64,000 nucleotides of DNA from Mytilus galloprovincialis (lineage: Eukaryota > Mollusca > Bivalvia > Mytilida > Mytilidae), in contig NC_134842.1 of NCBI RefSeq assembly GCF_965363235.1, positions 31,186,958 through 31,250,957 of the forward strand, in the 5' to 3' direction. How positions within the stretch are numbered: position 1 is the stretch's first letter; every line of letters starts with the position of its first letter. This document shows, piece after piece, positions 49,401 to 58,139 of this stretch. The notes beneath the pieces are model-generated. The model was not told the origin of the DNA and did not search any database. It saw nothing but the letters and a program-made list of their open reading frames with translations. A program made the position numbers and the translations under genes.

Positions 49401-52400
49401 CATTGAGGATATCATTGCACTGTCAATAAAGATATTGTTGTTACCAACATGAACAGCATCACCAATAGCTGCATGGTGACTCATTCATATATTTAGTCAA
49501 ATATAGCATGTGTACTTTTATGCCATTCTCACAACTTTACACAGAAAAAATCAACAATATCGTTGGATCTGAAGAATTTTATAGAAAAAGCTATGCAACA
49601 AAAATATTAAAAAAATATAGATCTACACAGCGATAGGTCACCATGCTGCCTTCAACAACAATAACATTACCCTGAGTTTCCTTTCTTTTTAGAAAGTTTT
49701 CAAAAACTTGAGTAGTTCAAGCATCAATAAAATATATGAGGAATTTAGACTCACCCCTTTTTATAAGTATGAACAGGTTTATATGTTGTTGTATTACTTT
49801 TTAAAAGAAGCAAACATCTATCAAGAAAATCATGATATAAAACACAAGCTCTAGAATATCGTATTGAGATATATACTTCTTATGGAGCAGATACTGGTAT
49901 ATAACTTCATAGACGCGGAAAGTTTACAATTTTAAAGGGTCATTTATCTCGTTTGTCGTAAACATTAATTTTCATCAAACCTCATATATCTTGATCTAAA
50001 TGAACATGTATTGTTGTCAACACAAATTGTGCATTTCAAACATTCAACTGCTTCGAACTGACTTTTTTTCAGATGATGATTATCAGCAAAATAGAGCGAG
50101 CAAAAGGTATATTAGTAAGTAAGAAAGAGCGTAAAAGAAACAAGTGGTCGATCAGATACTGTTATTCCCAAGAAATAGATAACATCGCGACAAAAAAGTA
50201 AACAAAAATCAATGAAACGAAAAGCAATAGTACTAAATAGCAAACTGAATACTGAATATAAATATAGTAACAAAAACGGGGAGTGAACTCAGTACTCCGA
50301 ATTGATAGGCAATTAATGATACCTATCGTTATGCTCATCGCAAGTTCAAATCGGTGAGTATTTTAATTCGTTGATACCACATTCGGTATAAGAGTCGACA
50401 GTTACATTACTACGACAAGGGATCATACGTGCATGATATTCAGTGTCACACAAAAATAACGAGTCATCTAACCATTATGACGATAGAACTTATTCAAATG
50501 TACCATTTAGAACCACTGGTTGGTTTGGTTCCTTTTAAAACAACTGTAGAAAATACAAAGAGAAATATTTAACTAAAACAATGCAGACAACAACACGAAG
50601 CATCACGAACGCTACCTAAAAACTGAGAGTGAGCCAAATTGCCCTAAGAGGTTAAACATGCATTATCTTCTAGACGTGTCAACCGTCATGTTACATGTAT
50701 GATTATATCCTCTTTTTGTTTTCATTAATTTGATAAGTAAAATGATGTATGCGATGAAAAAAGGGTTGCCGTTTCGACAACCTGTTCTTTGACTACACAA
50801 TCCACCAGTATCAACCAAATATTGTAAAACTATTAAAAGAATGATTTTTCATTTTCAGTCCTTTGTGAATTACCCCCTCAACCCGGTCCCCTTTCTCAAC
50901 AACACTCATCTATCAGGAAATCAGTATTCATATTAGACACGCTAGCCCTTGTTTATCGCGTAAATTTGGGGATAAACTCTTAAAAATGTAGACGTAGCTG
51001 GAAAATTGCTATGCAGAAACTGAGTTCACAAGGCAAAAACAATTAGATGAATTGTATCGCTAATTTTCAAAACTAAAATGTCTCTACTGTATTTGTTATT
51101 CAGTTTTCTTTGATAGGTGCGATCAACAGGAGTGTTGAATGACTCATGAAAGTTTTCATTATAATTTGTTTCAACGACTTTGAAGCCTTCGGCTATTCGA
51201 AAAGATATTGTATGATTTACTTTCCCCGTTTTGTCTATTAATTTGTCTGTTGTGTGGCATTATCCTCGACTAAGTCAGTTGGTGGATATTTTACCGCCTG
51301 TTTTTATGTTTTTTTGTGGAATCTTGAAAGTAGACTTGGCAGATAAATATTAAAGAATTTTGCAAAATTCTGAAGACTTGGCCTTTTTTGTTCCGATTTT
51401 CATCCACAAAATAACGAAACACTTACATGTAATAGTAAGACTAGTAGGTTTGCTTCATATGTTGATATTTTTCTTGAAACGAAAAACATGGAAGACGTCG
51501 AAATTATGTCTTTGACGAAATTGCTGATTTAAGCTTTGCCATTTTCGACTACCAGTTATCCTATTGGTTGGTGGATACTCATCCAAATTGATATATAAGG
51601 TTCGTGCATGATCACATTATATGGACGTCATAAAAAAGTACTGTTCCATTCATAAAAAACTGCTCAAACAGGTTAATGATTAAGAATCACTGCTGATCGA
51701 CAATGGTTCAGCTAATGAGCCATTACCGGTAGTTAACCGATACAATATTTGTGTGTCTCAACTAACTAGCTACATGTGTTTTTTTTTTGTACATTTTGTA
51801 CAAAAACATAGTCGTTTGATCTGTAAATTATTAATTTTAATATATAGCTTATTATGTACTTAAGTATGTGATTAGAAGTGTAACACATACTAAGTAAAAG
51901 AGGCCTATCCGGTCGACACACTCGGTTTCGTTACTTTTTTAGTTCAATCGATTTTCTCAGGTTTTACTGATTTTACCTTACTTTGTATGTGATTATGGAA
52001 CATCAGTTAACGACTGGTGTCTCTGTTTATTAATAAATAGAATATTGTTTTACAGTTATTTGTCATTATGTTTTTTTTTTCTGCAGCTCAAGCACGTATG
52101 TAGAACTTGGTGAAGTAAAGAGCAACAACACTGTATATGCTAACAAAACTATGAATAATGCAGCCGGTAAGAAATGAAAACAACACGTTATATAAATTAC
52201 ATGCTTCCCAAGCATTTTTCTGGGATTTTCGTCAGAAACGCTCAAAGCTTTATAATTGAAAAGGCTAGGGTTTATAAGAACCGAAACAATTGAAGAGCTT
52301 TATGACAAAAAATAACCTAATAAAATACCCAAATCCTTCTAATGCCATTTTTGCCTGTGGGAGTGGAAACCTCAGTTTCTTTATAATTTCAAAATTTATA

Positions 52401-53111
52401 AACGAACAATTTTTAGAAAGGATGAATCATGTCAGTACCGAAGTACTGACTACTGAGATGATGATATCCTCGGAAACTGATAGTCCATCAGAAGAGGTAC
52501 CGACCCAGTGATGAAAAAAAATGAAAATAATACGTTATATAAATTTCATGCGTCCGAACCGCTTTTCTGGATTTACCTTCATCAGGAACGCTCAAAGCCA
52601 AATATTTGAAAACCTAGGATTTAAGACTACGGGTGTCGTTTTGAAATACGATAATTTTAAAGAATGATCATATTTTCATAAAATTTACACTAGTTTTGGC
52701 AAAGACGTTGGCGTCTTACATTAACACTTTTCTTTGAATAAAACCGACACAAATACCTAATGCATTAAGATAGGTAATAATACTCAGTAATCTAGCATAC
52801 AAACAAGAAAAAAAAGCAAAAAAGTGATAGTGATATATCAATCTTTTAGAAATAAGTTAAATTGAAACATTTTGCAATGATCAAAATTATTCACAATAAC
52901 CGACTTTTATTTTATTCAACTAAATTTGCTTTAAAAACAAAGTTATATCTTATGGAGGACATCCGTACAACTTTAATTTATTGCATTTTACAAAAAGGCA
53001 GTTTTGAAAAAGTTGATATTATTACGAACGTTTATTTCAGAATTGCATAGGAAAGACATGGACACGGATCTATATGTCAACACAGAATTAAAACCGTCAA
53101 TGAAAACCTAA
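40345..53111 (+). CDS. IgR3: IgSF transmembrane receptor with tyrosine-rich tail, 10 exons
   Basis: Apparently complete paralogue of IgR1 and IgR2. Coding exons: 40345-40405, 42007-42318, 43822-44151, 46838-47116, 47739-47873, 48167-48212, 49153-49208, 50073-50106, 52087-52166 and 53041-53111 (stop TAA). They total 1404 nt, 467 residues. Residues about 1-20 are a signal peptide, 21-124 a six-cysteine Ig-like domain, 125-234 Ig A, 235-327 Ig B, 328-372 stalk plus TM plus HRKRR, and 373-467 the tail. The tail carries VYEST, LYNAL, QDYKT, DDYQQ, STYVEL, VYANK and LYVNTEL. STYVEL fits the ITIM pattern [S/I/V/L]xYxx[L/I/V], and YANK and YVNT fit YxN. One intron uses a GC donor. It is probably a surface receptor with SH2-dependent signalling; ligand and role are not known. 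Confidence 0.86.
40406..42006 (+). other. intron 1 of IgR3
   Basis: AT-rich; no repeat or exon recognised. It is far shorter than intron 1 of IgR2, which carries the Penelope-like insertion. Confidence 0.5.
42007..42318 (+). CDS. IgR3 exon 2: six-cysteine Ig-like domain (type D)
   Basis: Acceptor ATTTTAG, donor G|GTAAGT, 312 nt, phase 1-1. Starts FLLTTSSDRATTG. Cysteines lie in FNFTCN, DECII, QSCRF, QNCNP, YSCNG and RWKCHD; the closing pattern is HGSRWKC, then SNEVLLYVN. The flanks agree with IgR2 but the middle of the domain differs strongly. Confidence 0.86.
42800..42990 (+). repeat. tail fragment of Penelope-like element (family R1), plus orientation
   Basis: CACTGAACTAGTACACATTT, CCTCCGGGTGTGGTATTTTC and GAAGACCCATTGGTGACCCT match the reverse complement of 18595-18760. 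It accounts for the minus-strand ORF at 42557-42964. Confidence 0.65.
43822..44151 (+). CDS. IgR3 exon 3: Ig domain type A
   Basis: Acceptor TTTTTCAG, donor T|GTATGT, 330 nt, phase 1-1. B-strand FKCTTDAGRPSSRIQW, extra pair CNFGC, F-strand IYCSAVN, end VQSQYRVIEIL. Confidence 0.88.
44170..44650. repeat. cluster of dispersed repeat fragments in IgR3 intron
   Basis: 44175-44235 is a short R2 tail in opposite orientation (GATATGGCATTGTCAGTTTG). 44270-44650 carries AAAAGCTCAAACACATCAAA, ACAGGCTCCTGACCCGGACA, GTGGCGGGGTTGAACATGTT and ACCTGGGACAGTGGTGTAAC, shared with 12150, 6290 and 53750. The ORFs 44251-44466 and 44366-44587 are repeat DNA. Confidence 0.55.
45250..45980 (-). mobile_element. reverse-transcriptase element fragment, family R2
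   Basis: Lies in the IgR3 intron between Ig A and Ig B, antisense to the gene. The minus-strand ORF 45544-45975 is the C-terminal part of an RT-type polyprotein: SYLDLHLEI, YDKRDDFSFPIVNFP, YGVYISQLIRY, LTRKLLNQ, then KFYGR. The rest down to 45250 is the non-coding tail seen elsewhere as R2 fragments. Motifs resemble the corresponding part of the Penelope-like element at 19.4-19.8 kb, so it is probably a related Penelope-like family. The catalytic core is absent (5' truncated). Confidence 0.7.
45981..46100. repeat. low-complexity C-run and A-rich tract
   Basis: A run of C followed by A-rich CAA repeats near 46045-46100. The minus-strand ORF here is an artefact of the tract. Confidence 0.7.
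46310..46525 (-). repeat. dispersed repeat, family R3
   Basis: Read in reverse it matches 21998-22200: TTTGTCCATGGATTTATGAG, GAACAGCGGTATACTACTGT. A better-preserved copy than that at 22.0 kb. It explains both ORFs in this place. Confidence 0.6.
46838..47116 (+). CDS. IgR3 exon 4: Ig domain type B
   Basis: Acceptor ATTTAAAG (weak pyrimidine tract), donor T|GTAAGT, 279 nt, phase 1-1. Core YVWWTRQNDTAFRYYG, F-strand GNYTCHAMNT. The B strand (LKITATFYANP) has no cysteine. Confidence 0.87.
47117..47738 (+). other. intron of IgR3
   Basis: AT-rich; nothing recognised. Confidence 0.5.
47739..47873 (+). CDS. IgR3 exon 5: transmembrane segment
   Basis: Acceptor TAATGTAG, donor G|GTACAG, 135 nt, phase 1-1. 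Helix GVGTGFAVIVFTLGVTSLFV, then HRKRRMFKKRG. Confidence 0.87.
48167..48212 (+). CDS. IgR3 exon 6: cytoplasmic 1
   Basis: 46 nt, acceptor TTCTTCAG after a long T-rich tract, donor AG|GTAAAT, phase 1 in and 2 out. Contains NNIVYESTF. Confidence 0.85.
48355..48960 (-). repeat. three repeat fragments in IgR3 intron
   Basis: 48355-48400 belongs to the GATGTGGTATGATTGCC family. 48455-48610 and 48750-48960 are two successive degraded R2 tails (GACATGGCTAAAAAAGAAAA; CACAACATAGAAAACC, GGGTAAGAGGATCCGCCTCC). They account for the long minus-strand ORFs here. Confidence 0.55.
49153..49208 (+). CDS. IgR3 exon 7: cytoplasmic 2, YNAL motif, GC donor
   Basis: 56 nt, acceptor TTTACAG, donor CAG|GCGAGT, phase 2 in and 1 out. 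Encodes DQHLYNALQDYKT. Both paralogues have GT at this donor. The conserved exon length and intact frame argue for a GC-AG intron, not for a broken exon; the rest of the donor is a strong match. Confidence 0.82.
49810..49995 (-). repeat. degraded RT-element fragment, family R2
   Basis: CTATCAAGAAAATCATGATA and GCGGAAAGTTTACAATTT match the RT region at 45710-45890 with many changes. Confidence 0.5.
50073..50106 (+). CDS. IgR3 exon 8: cytoplasmic 3 (micro-exon)
   Basis: 34 nt, acceptor TTTTTTTCAG, donor AG|GTATAT, phase 1 in and 2 out. Encodes DDDYQQNRASK; gains a tyrosine absent from the paralogues. Confidence 0.82.
50240..51125 (-). repeat. strongly degraded R2-like sequence
   Basis: Scattered matches to the R2 element, for example CATCTATCAGGAAATCAGTA, GTAGCTGGAAAATTGCTATG and AACCACTGGTTGGTTTGG. 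Probably one or more old copies; boundaries uncertain. Confidence 0.35.
52087..52166 (+). CDS. IgR3 exon 9: cytoplasmic 4, ITIM-like STYVEL
   Basis: 80 nt, acceptor TCTGCAG, donor G|GTAAGA, phase 2 in and 1 out. Tyrosines in STYVELGEV and TVYANKTM. One codon shorter than in the paralogues. Confidence 0.86.
52175..52640 (+). repeat. two head-to-tail repeat copies in last intron of IgR3
   Basis: The block from ACGTTATATAAATTACATGC (52182) is followed by a second partial start at 52533 (ACGTTATATAAATTTCATGC), both with CAGAAACGCTCAAAG-type continuations. The ORF 52290-52511 lies inside the first copy. A dispersed element of unknown class. Confidence 0.55.
53041..53111 (+). CDS. IgR3 exon 10: last, YVNT motif and stop
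   Basis: Acceptor TTATTTCAG, 71 nt to TAA. Encodes TDLYVNTELKPS. Length and C-terminal residues match the last exon of IgR1. Confidence 0.86.
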
Positions 53112-53422
53112 TTCTATGGAGTTTTCTGGTTTACTTATTTAAAATGAAATGTACAACTGATAGAGCTCAGTACAAATTTAAACAGTCTAGTTGAAAACAG
53201 TGCTTTATTGACAAAATCTGTATTAACAGAGGGATATTATAAGTACTTCGACTGCGGTAGAGAAACAAATATCGTATCTTGAATGATGAACAAATTAATT
53301 CCATTACTTTACATTTTGTTTTAAATATTTGAAGTTTTCTATAAATATGATGAACTTGTAAATATATATATTGATAACGGCCGGTTTCCGTTGGAAATAT
53401 TTTGTCTTAATTGTTTCTAATG

Positions 53423-53428
53423 AATAAA
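53423..53428 (+). terminator. candidate polyadenylation signal of IgR3
   Basis: AATAAA about 310 bases after the stop, the same spacing as in IgR1 and IgR2. Confidence 0.5.
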
Positions 53429-53494
53429 TCTCATCACAGGACACAGCAAACCTTTTGGAAAATATCCCTATATTACAGAAATAAGTTAACATAA

Positions 53495-53815
53495 TATAAA
53501 AAAGAAGATGTGGTATGATTGCCAATGAGACAACTATCCACAAAAGACCAAAATGACACAGACATTAACAACTATAGGTCGCCGTACGGCCTTCAATAAT
53601 GAGCAAAGCTCATACCGCATAGTCAGCTATAATAGGTCCCGATAAGACAATGTAAAACAATTCAAACGAGAAAACTAACGGCCTTATTTATGTAAAAAAA
53701 TGAACGAAAAACAAATATGTAACACATAAACAAACGACAGTTAAACATGTTAGCGGGATCCCAACCCTCCCCCTAACCTGGGACAGTGGTATAACAGTAC
53801 AAGTTCGTTTTAGCA
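53495..53815 (+). repeat. dispersed repeat, GATGTGGTATGATTGCC family, well preserved
   Basis: AGAAGATGTGGTATGATTGC, GTCGCCGTACGGCCTTCAAT, AACAATTCAAACGAGAAAAC and CTAACCTGGGACAGTGGTAT. The best copy of this family in the window; shorter ones lie at 34210, 48355, 57238 and, in reverse, at 12455, 15715, 24690 and 54790. Confidence 0.65.
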
Positions 53816-54198
53816 ATATAAACATTGTACTGTCTTGGCGTTTGAAGTAAACACTTTCGGATTCTGCACCATTGCTTATGATGAAAAGTAGGAAATTGGT
53901 ATCGAAAAAAAAGATGTAGGTTTTATTAAATCATGGAGAAAATATTGACTAAGACATATGCATGGCGTCATATACTGAATATCATGAAATGGTGTCGATC
54001 TTGATACTTCAGATGTGCATTCAGACAAACCAAATTTCATTTTACCAAAGACAAATATTTTTAAAACTTTTAGTTTAAAACATGCATTGATGAGCTGCGA
54101 AATTGGATATTATCATAAATTTCGAGCGAATATCAATGAATATATCAGAAGAACAACTTCAAAAAATCAACATCTCAGATTCTAAGATTTCGTATGAC

Positions 54199-54945
54199 AT
54201 TTGCGCCGATTTTGAAAATATTCATTCTTTTATTTGCGCCTATTTCATTTTTTCATTTGCGCCGATTTTATATTTGCTCCTAATTAGATTTACAGGTAAG
54301 TTAATACTTGTACATCTACTATGTACTGTACTATACTATTGGTAAAATCTGGTTATAAATGTTGTTCATTTATGTTAATTTTGATTTATATTGTTCTGAA
54401 ACTTCATAGTAACATGATAGACATATTGCACACTGAAAAGAGTCGAGGAGTCAATTCTTTAATCATCGAGGGCCATACATATCGGAAGATGAGTGTCCTG
54501 ACACATATCTTACTAATGTACCATAAAATCGTGTACAGCCAGAGTCACCACGGATAATATTGTCAAAACACAGAACGAGCATAACCATGTGGTAGATGTC
54601 CGAAAGACAGCGGGTACAGTCAAGGTAAAGTCTGGAGATGTATCTTGTAGGTCTTCTTTCACCTACCAGTGGTGAGCAGGGGACAACAGTTATATACAAG
54701 TTATGATTGATAATTCATTAAATTTGTACAAGTGGCTAACTGAGGAGGTCTATAATGATAAATGAAAAATAACATGACTTGGAGTGAGAGTTCATTCATT
54801 GGCACTCATACCACATCTTCTAATATCTATTCACCTGTAATTTACCTGTAAAAAAAATCGGCGCAAATGAAAAACAAAATCGGCGCCAATGAAAGAAAAA
54901 ATCGGCGCAAATGAAATGCAGGTCGGCGCAAATGCAAAACGCCGA
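54199..54945. mobile_element. inverted-repeat element with iterated GCGCCGA motif in both ends
   Basis: The left end (54199-54298) holds TTGCGCCGATTTT, TTTGCGCC and TTTGCGCCGATTTT and ends TTTACAGGTAA. The right end (54841-54945) holds the reverse: TTACCTGTAAA, then AAATCGGCGCAAATGAAA three times and GGTCGGCGCAAATGC. It is therefore a non-autonomous, MITE-like element of about 750 bases whose inverted ends are made of short tandem units. The interior has overlapping short ORFs (54463-54699 minus) without a recognisable domain. Confidence 0.6.
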
Positions 54946-55605
54946 CCAAAACCTAGGGTAACACATCAACTATAGGGGAAAACAACGGAATAACAAAACA
55001 CTTAACTGCTACATAAACAAAAATAAAACCAAATAAACTCATCATATATACCAGGATTCAAATTGTATACGACGTTCTAGTAGACGGCTCATCGGTGATG
55101 CTCCAATCAAAGGAGACAAAAAAGTCAAAATGTACGAAGTTGAGAAACATTGAGGACCCAAAATTCCGAAAGGTTTTGCCAAAAAATTCAAAGCTTTGTT
55201 TAACAATTTGTTAAACTCCTGTTGATAAAAATCATTTATGTATCAAAGCAACAACTTGCTGGTTTCATACAAGAATAGGTACCGGAACAAAAGGGAATAT
55301 TGTTCTATGATTTTGACTGTCATAAGGAATGTTAGTCCAAACATGTTGGTGCAGTGAAACTTGCCGTATTAGGGTTAAATTAATCCTTCAGTGTTCCGTT
55401 GTAAAACAAAGACGGCATAATTCGGTTAATATTTTTCGAGACTGCGCATCTGTGTAGTACATCAAATCTTAATACATTTAAAAAAAAATAACAACCCAAA
55501 TTTAGATAAAAATGTGTCTCATTCGATCTTATTATTATTATTGGTCAATTAGTATAAACATTCTTTCATTAATTACATAATTCAATACATAAATGTACAT
55601 GCATT
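54946..55605. other. intergenic between convergent genes
   Basis: AT-rich spacer between IgR3 (plus) and the EEP gene (minus); nothing recognised. Confidence 0.5.
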
Positions 55606-55716
55606 TCAATAATGGTGATGACAACCAGTTTTACAGTTAGTTTCTACAGTGACTTCAATTCCATAATGATCTGATAAAGGATACGATTTTCCATATATGG
55701 TTTGGTCCATAACTCT
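55606..55716 (-). CDS. EEP gene: distal alternative terminal exon
   Basis: Acceptor TACTACAG, phase 0, 37 codons to TGA. Begins RVMDQTIYGKSYPLSDHYG, then a cysteine-containing tail ending in HHHY. It is homologous to the proximal terminal exon and joins in frame to the exon at 57564-57727. Confidence 0.75.
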   Translation of the reverse strand, partial: RVMDQTIYGKSYPLSDHYGIEVTVETNCKTGCHHHY

Positions 55717-57727
55717 CTGTAGTAGAAATAAAAAAAATGTTACATCATCCGGTGAATTAACTATGATCGTTTATTTGAATTTAAAAACAAACTAGGTTGA
55801 AATAGTTATTGCAATTGTAACTGTAACTATATCTTTGGGTCATCTATAAATTATTTTGATATATGACAAGGTTACCTGTATCTATACATTTTTTGTGATG
55901 TTTAATAGAAATATTTTTGTGATATTCAAAAGAAATATTTTTGTGAACTGACAATCCTCAACCCCTATTCTGATAGTAAAACTCTTGTTGTGCTAAAGTA
56001 ATTTGCATTGATGTAGAATACTTGGCAAAAGTATCATTTTGTAAAGAAAATGACTAATAGGATTCATTTAAAAAAAGTATCAGTATATACATTTGAATAT
56101 ATAATTCGTGAGGTCTTTTGAAAACACTTATATTCAAATTTCCTGGTACAGTAGTAAAATGCATTAATATATTACAAATTTAATACTATTACATTAATTT
56201 TTAAAAATCAATATGAAACAAAATGCACTCAAACAGTTATATGCAGCATCACTTCAGCTTTTCCTATCACTAGAAAAAAAAGATAAACTAAACGCAGCTT
56301 GTGCAGAGTCGTCTACTTGTATTTTCTTGAGAGCGTCAATGGAAGACAAAAACGCTCAGAAATAAACTTAAGGATGTAGTCAGGTGAAATTAATAAAATC
56401 AGGAATTCAAAATTGATACTATCAATCAGATATTGTATATTGATTTTTAAAATGGCGGGAAAAGGCTGTCTCGGATTTTTACCTTACATTTAGCATACTA
56501 GGCTTTATTTGGGTTTCAAATCGTAAAAAAATAAATCTAGAATCTGCTTAAATTTTGGTAATGAATTTTAATGAGCTATTGAAGTCTTTTATGAAAAGAA
56601 AAGGGGTGATATTGGGCAAAATAGTATACCCTGTATCGTAGGAAAAAACCAAGGAGTCAAAAAATCTGACAAAAATGCCTAAACCGGAAATGACTACATC
56701 CTTAACGTATGTGTATAGTAACTTTATCTACAAGAAATGCATGCAGCTACTATCAATATATATAAATAAACTTTAATCTAATCGCTTTATATAGCATAGA
56801 TAAATTATTAGATCGCTTAGCAAAATGTTATGCGTGTGCTTTAATCAATCAAATCTTCCGAATCCTTCAAATCGCTGCGACAATTAGTGCGCACAGATAT
56901 TTCTGCTCCGTAGTGGTCAGACAATGGGAACTTCTGTTCAGGCGGAAGTTGGTCAAGTACTCTCTGTAATAGTAAGAAAATGGGTGCTCTTTCTTTTGAC
57001 ACTATAATTATGATAATAGTATGTATATGTCAACTTCACAATATATATTGTAGAACATAAAGAGAAGTAAAATTTTGAAAAAATAATTACCAAAATCAAG
57101 GAAAATTAATCCACACTTAAAATAAAAATGATGAAATTTTGCTTCATAAAAGTAAACTAAAGATAAAAAGCAGTGGATATATATGGCAAACTTATTAAAG
57201 TTATTTTCACATTTGGTTCTATGAGATAATTACATAGATATAAGAAGATGTGGCATGAGTGCCAATGAAACAACTCTCATCCAAGTCACAATTTGTTAAA
57301 GTTAACCATTATAGATCAAAGTACGGTCTTCAACACTGAGCCTAGGCTCACACCGAACAGCAAGCTATAAAGGGCCCCAAAAATCATATCAACAGATATA
57401 AATACAACGCACTAAATAAAAAGCCATGCAAAGCATCTATTTTTAGACACTAACTAATATATTACTCAGACGTCTAAAATCAAATATTATTATATATTAT
57501 TTGGTTGCAATAACTTATGGCATTCTTTTTTTATTTATTTAGCCTTTATTATAATTAAAATACCTTAGCTCCTAATATTTTATAACCACGGGTGAGAATG
57601 TGATCTATTATGCTGGTATCATCATGTCCATCTGTCAGTGTGTTTTCGTGCGGTGAATACGTAGGCTTTCCAACCAGCTCTGCGTAGGGAGAACGAAGAT
57701 TGCCTTTCATAAACTGTTCAAAAGATG
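55606..57727 (-). CDS. EEP-superfamily phosphodiesterase, sphingomyelinase-like, 3' part of gene
   Basis: Minus-strand host gene, 3' exons only: 57564-57727, then a terminal exon at 56841-56963 or at 55606-55716. The upstream exon encodes YSPHENTLTDGHDDTSIIDH, the stretch holding the Asp-His of the EEP fold. The terminal exons supply the closing catalytic SDHYG. This order fits the C-terminal third of neutral sphingomyelinase and bacterial sphingomyelinase C-like enzymes, which hydrolyse sphingomyelin to ceramide and phosphocholine. Other EEP enzymes (DNase I-like, inositol phosphatases) share the SDH motif, so the substrate is not certain. The 5' exons, expected to the right, were not recognised and may lie beyond 64000. 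Confidence 0.75.
56368..56705. mobile_element. MITE with perfect TTAAGGATGTAGTCA ends
   Basis: 338 bases from TTAA to TTAA with a perfect 15-base inverted repeat at the ends. The interior is non-coding. It sits in the intron between the two terminal exons of the EEP gene. The TTAAGG start is shared with the element at 4562. Confidence 0.75.
56841..56963 (-). CDS. EEP gene: proximal alternative terminal exon
   Basis: Acceptor TATTACAG, phase 0, 41 codons to TAA. Begins RVLDQLPPEQKFPLSDHYG and ends in an acidic tail (SEDLID). It shares RV-DQ, PLSDHYG and the TNC cysteine with the distal exon but has a different C-terminus. Confidence 0.8.
   Translation of the reverse strand, partial: RVLDQLPPEQKFPLSDHYGAEISVRTNCRSDLKDSEDLID
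57238..57400 (+). repeat. dispersed repeat, GATGTGGTATGATTGCC family
   Basis: AGAAGATGTGGCATGAGTGC, AAAGTACGGTCTTCAACACT and CTCACACCGAACAGCAAGCT. It lies in the EEP gene intron. Confidence 0.6.
57564..57727 (-). CDS. EEP gene: penultimate exon
   Basis: 164 nt, acceptor ATTTCAG, donor AAG|GTATTT. Enters with two bases of a split codon and ends on a codon boundary. Encodes SFEQFMKGNLRSPY and a following HDDTSIIDHIL segment. Either terminal exon continues the frame. Confidence 0.8.
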
Positions 57728-58139
57728 CTGAAATTATAATAATGTGTTAATGAAAGCGGTGTTGAAGTACAAGTAAATGTTGTTTTTTTTTAATATTTTT
57801 TACAAACTACTAAAATATGAGTAATTTAACCTGGAGTGAAATCTCTGAGTGAAATCTCAAATTTATTATGTGTTTCTACTTATTCGTAAAATTTCTCATG
57901 TTTTCCCCTTAAACTTCAGAATTTAAACATTCGAGCAAACCAAAAAAGAAATTTGTTGATTTAACTGAGATTCATGCGAGTTAGACATACATGAGGTCCT
58001 ATTTGAAATTGAAAAAAAAAACTCAGAGATATTAGTCACGCATAACGAAAAACGAAAAAAAATACATTATAGATTAGAAAAATTCAAAAAAATAAATAAA
58101 AGAAAATTACCCGTAGTTTCATAAAATGATCTTGGCAAA

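Noticed and set aside
52290-52511. 73-residue ORF as a coding exon of IgR3
   Set aside because: Inside a dispersed repeat that starts again at 52533; using it would break the phase between exons 9 and 10.
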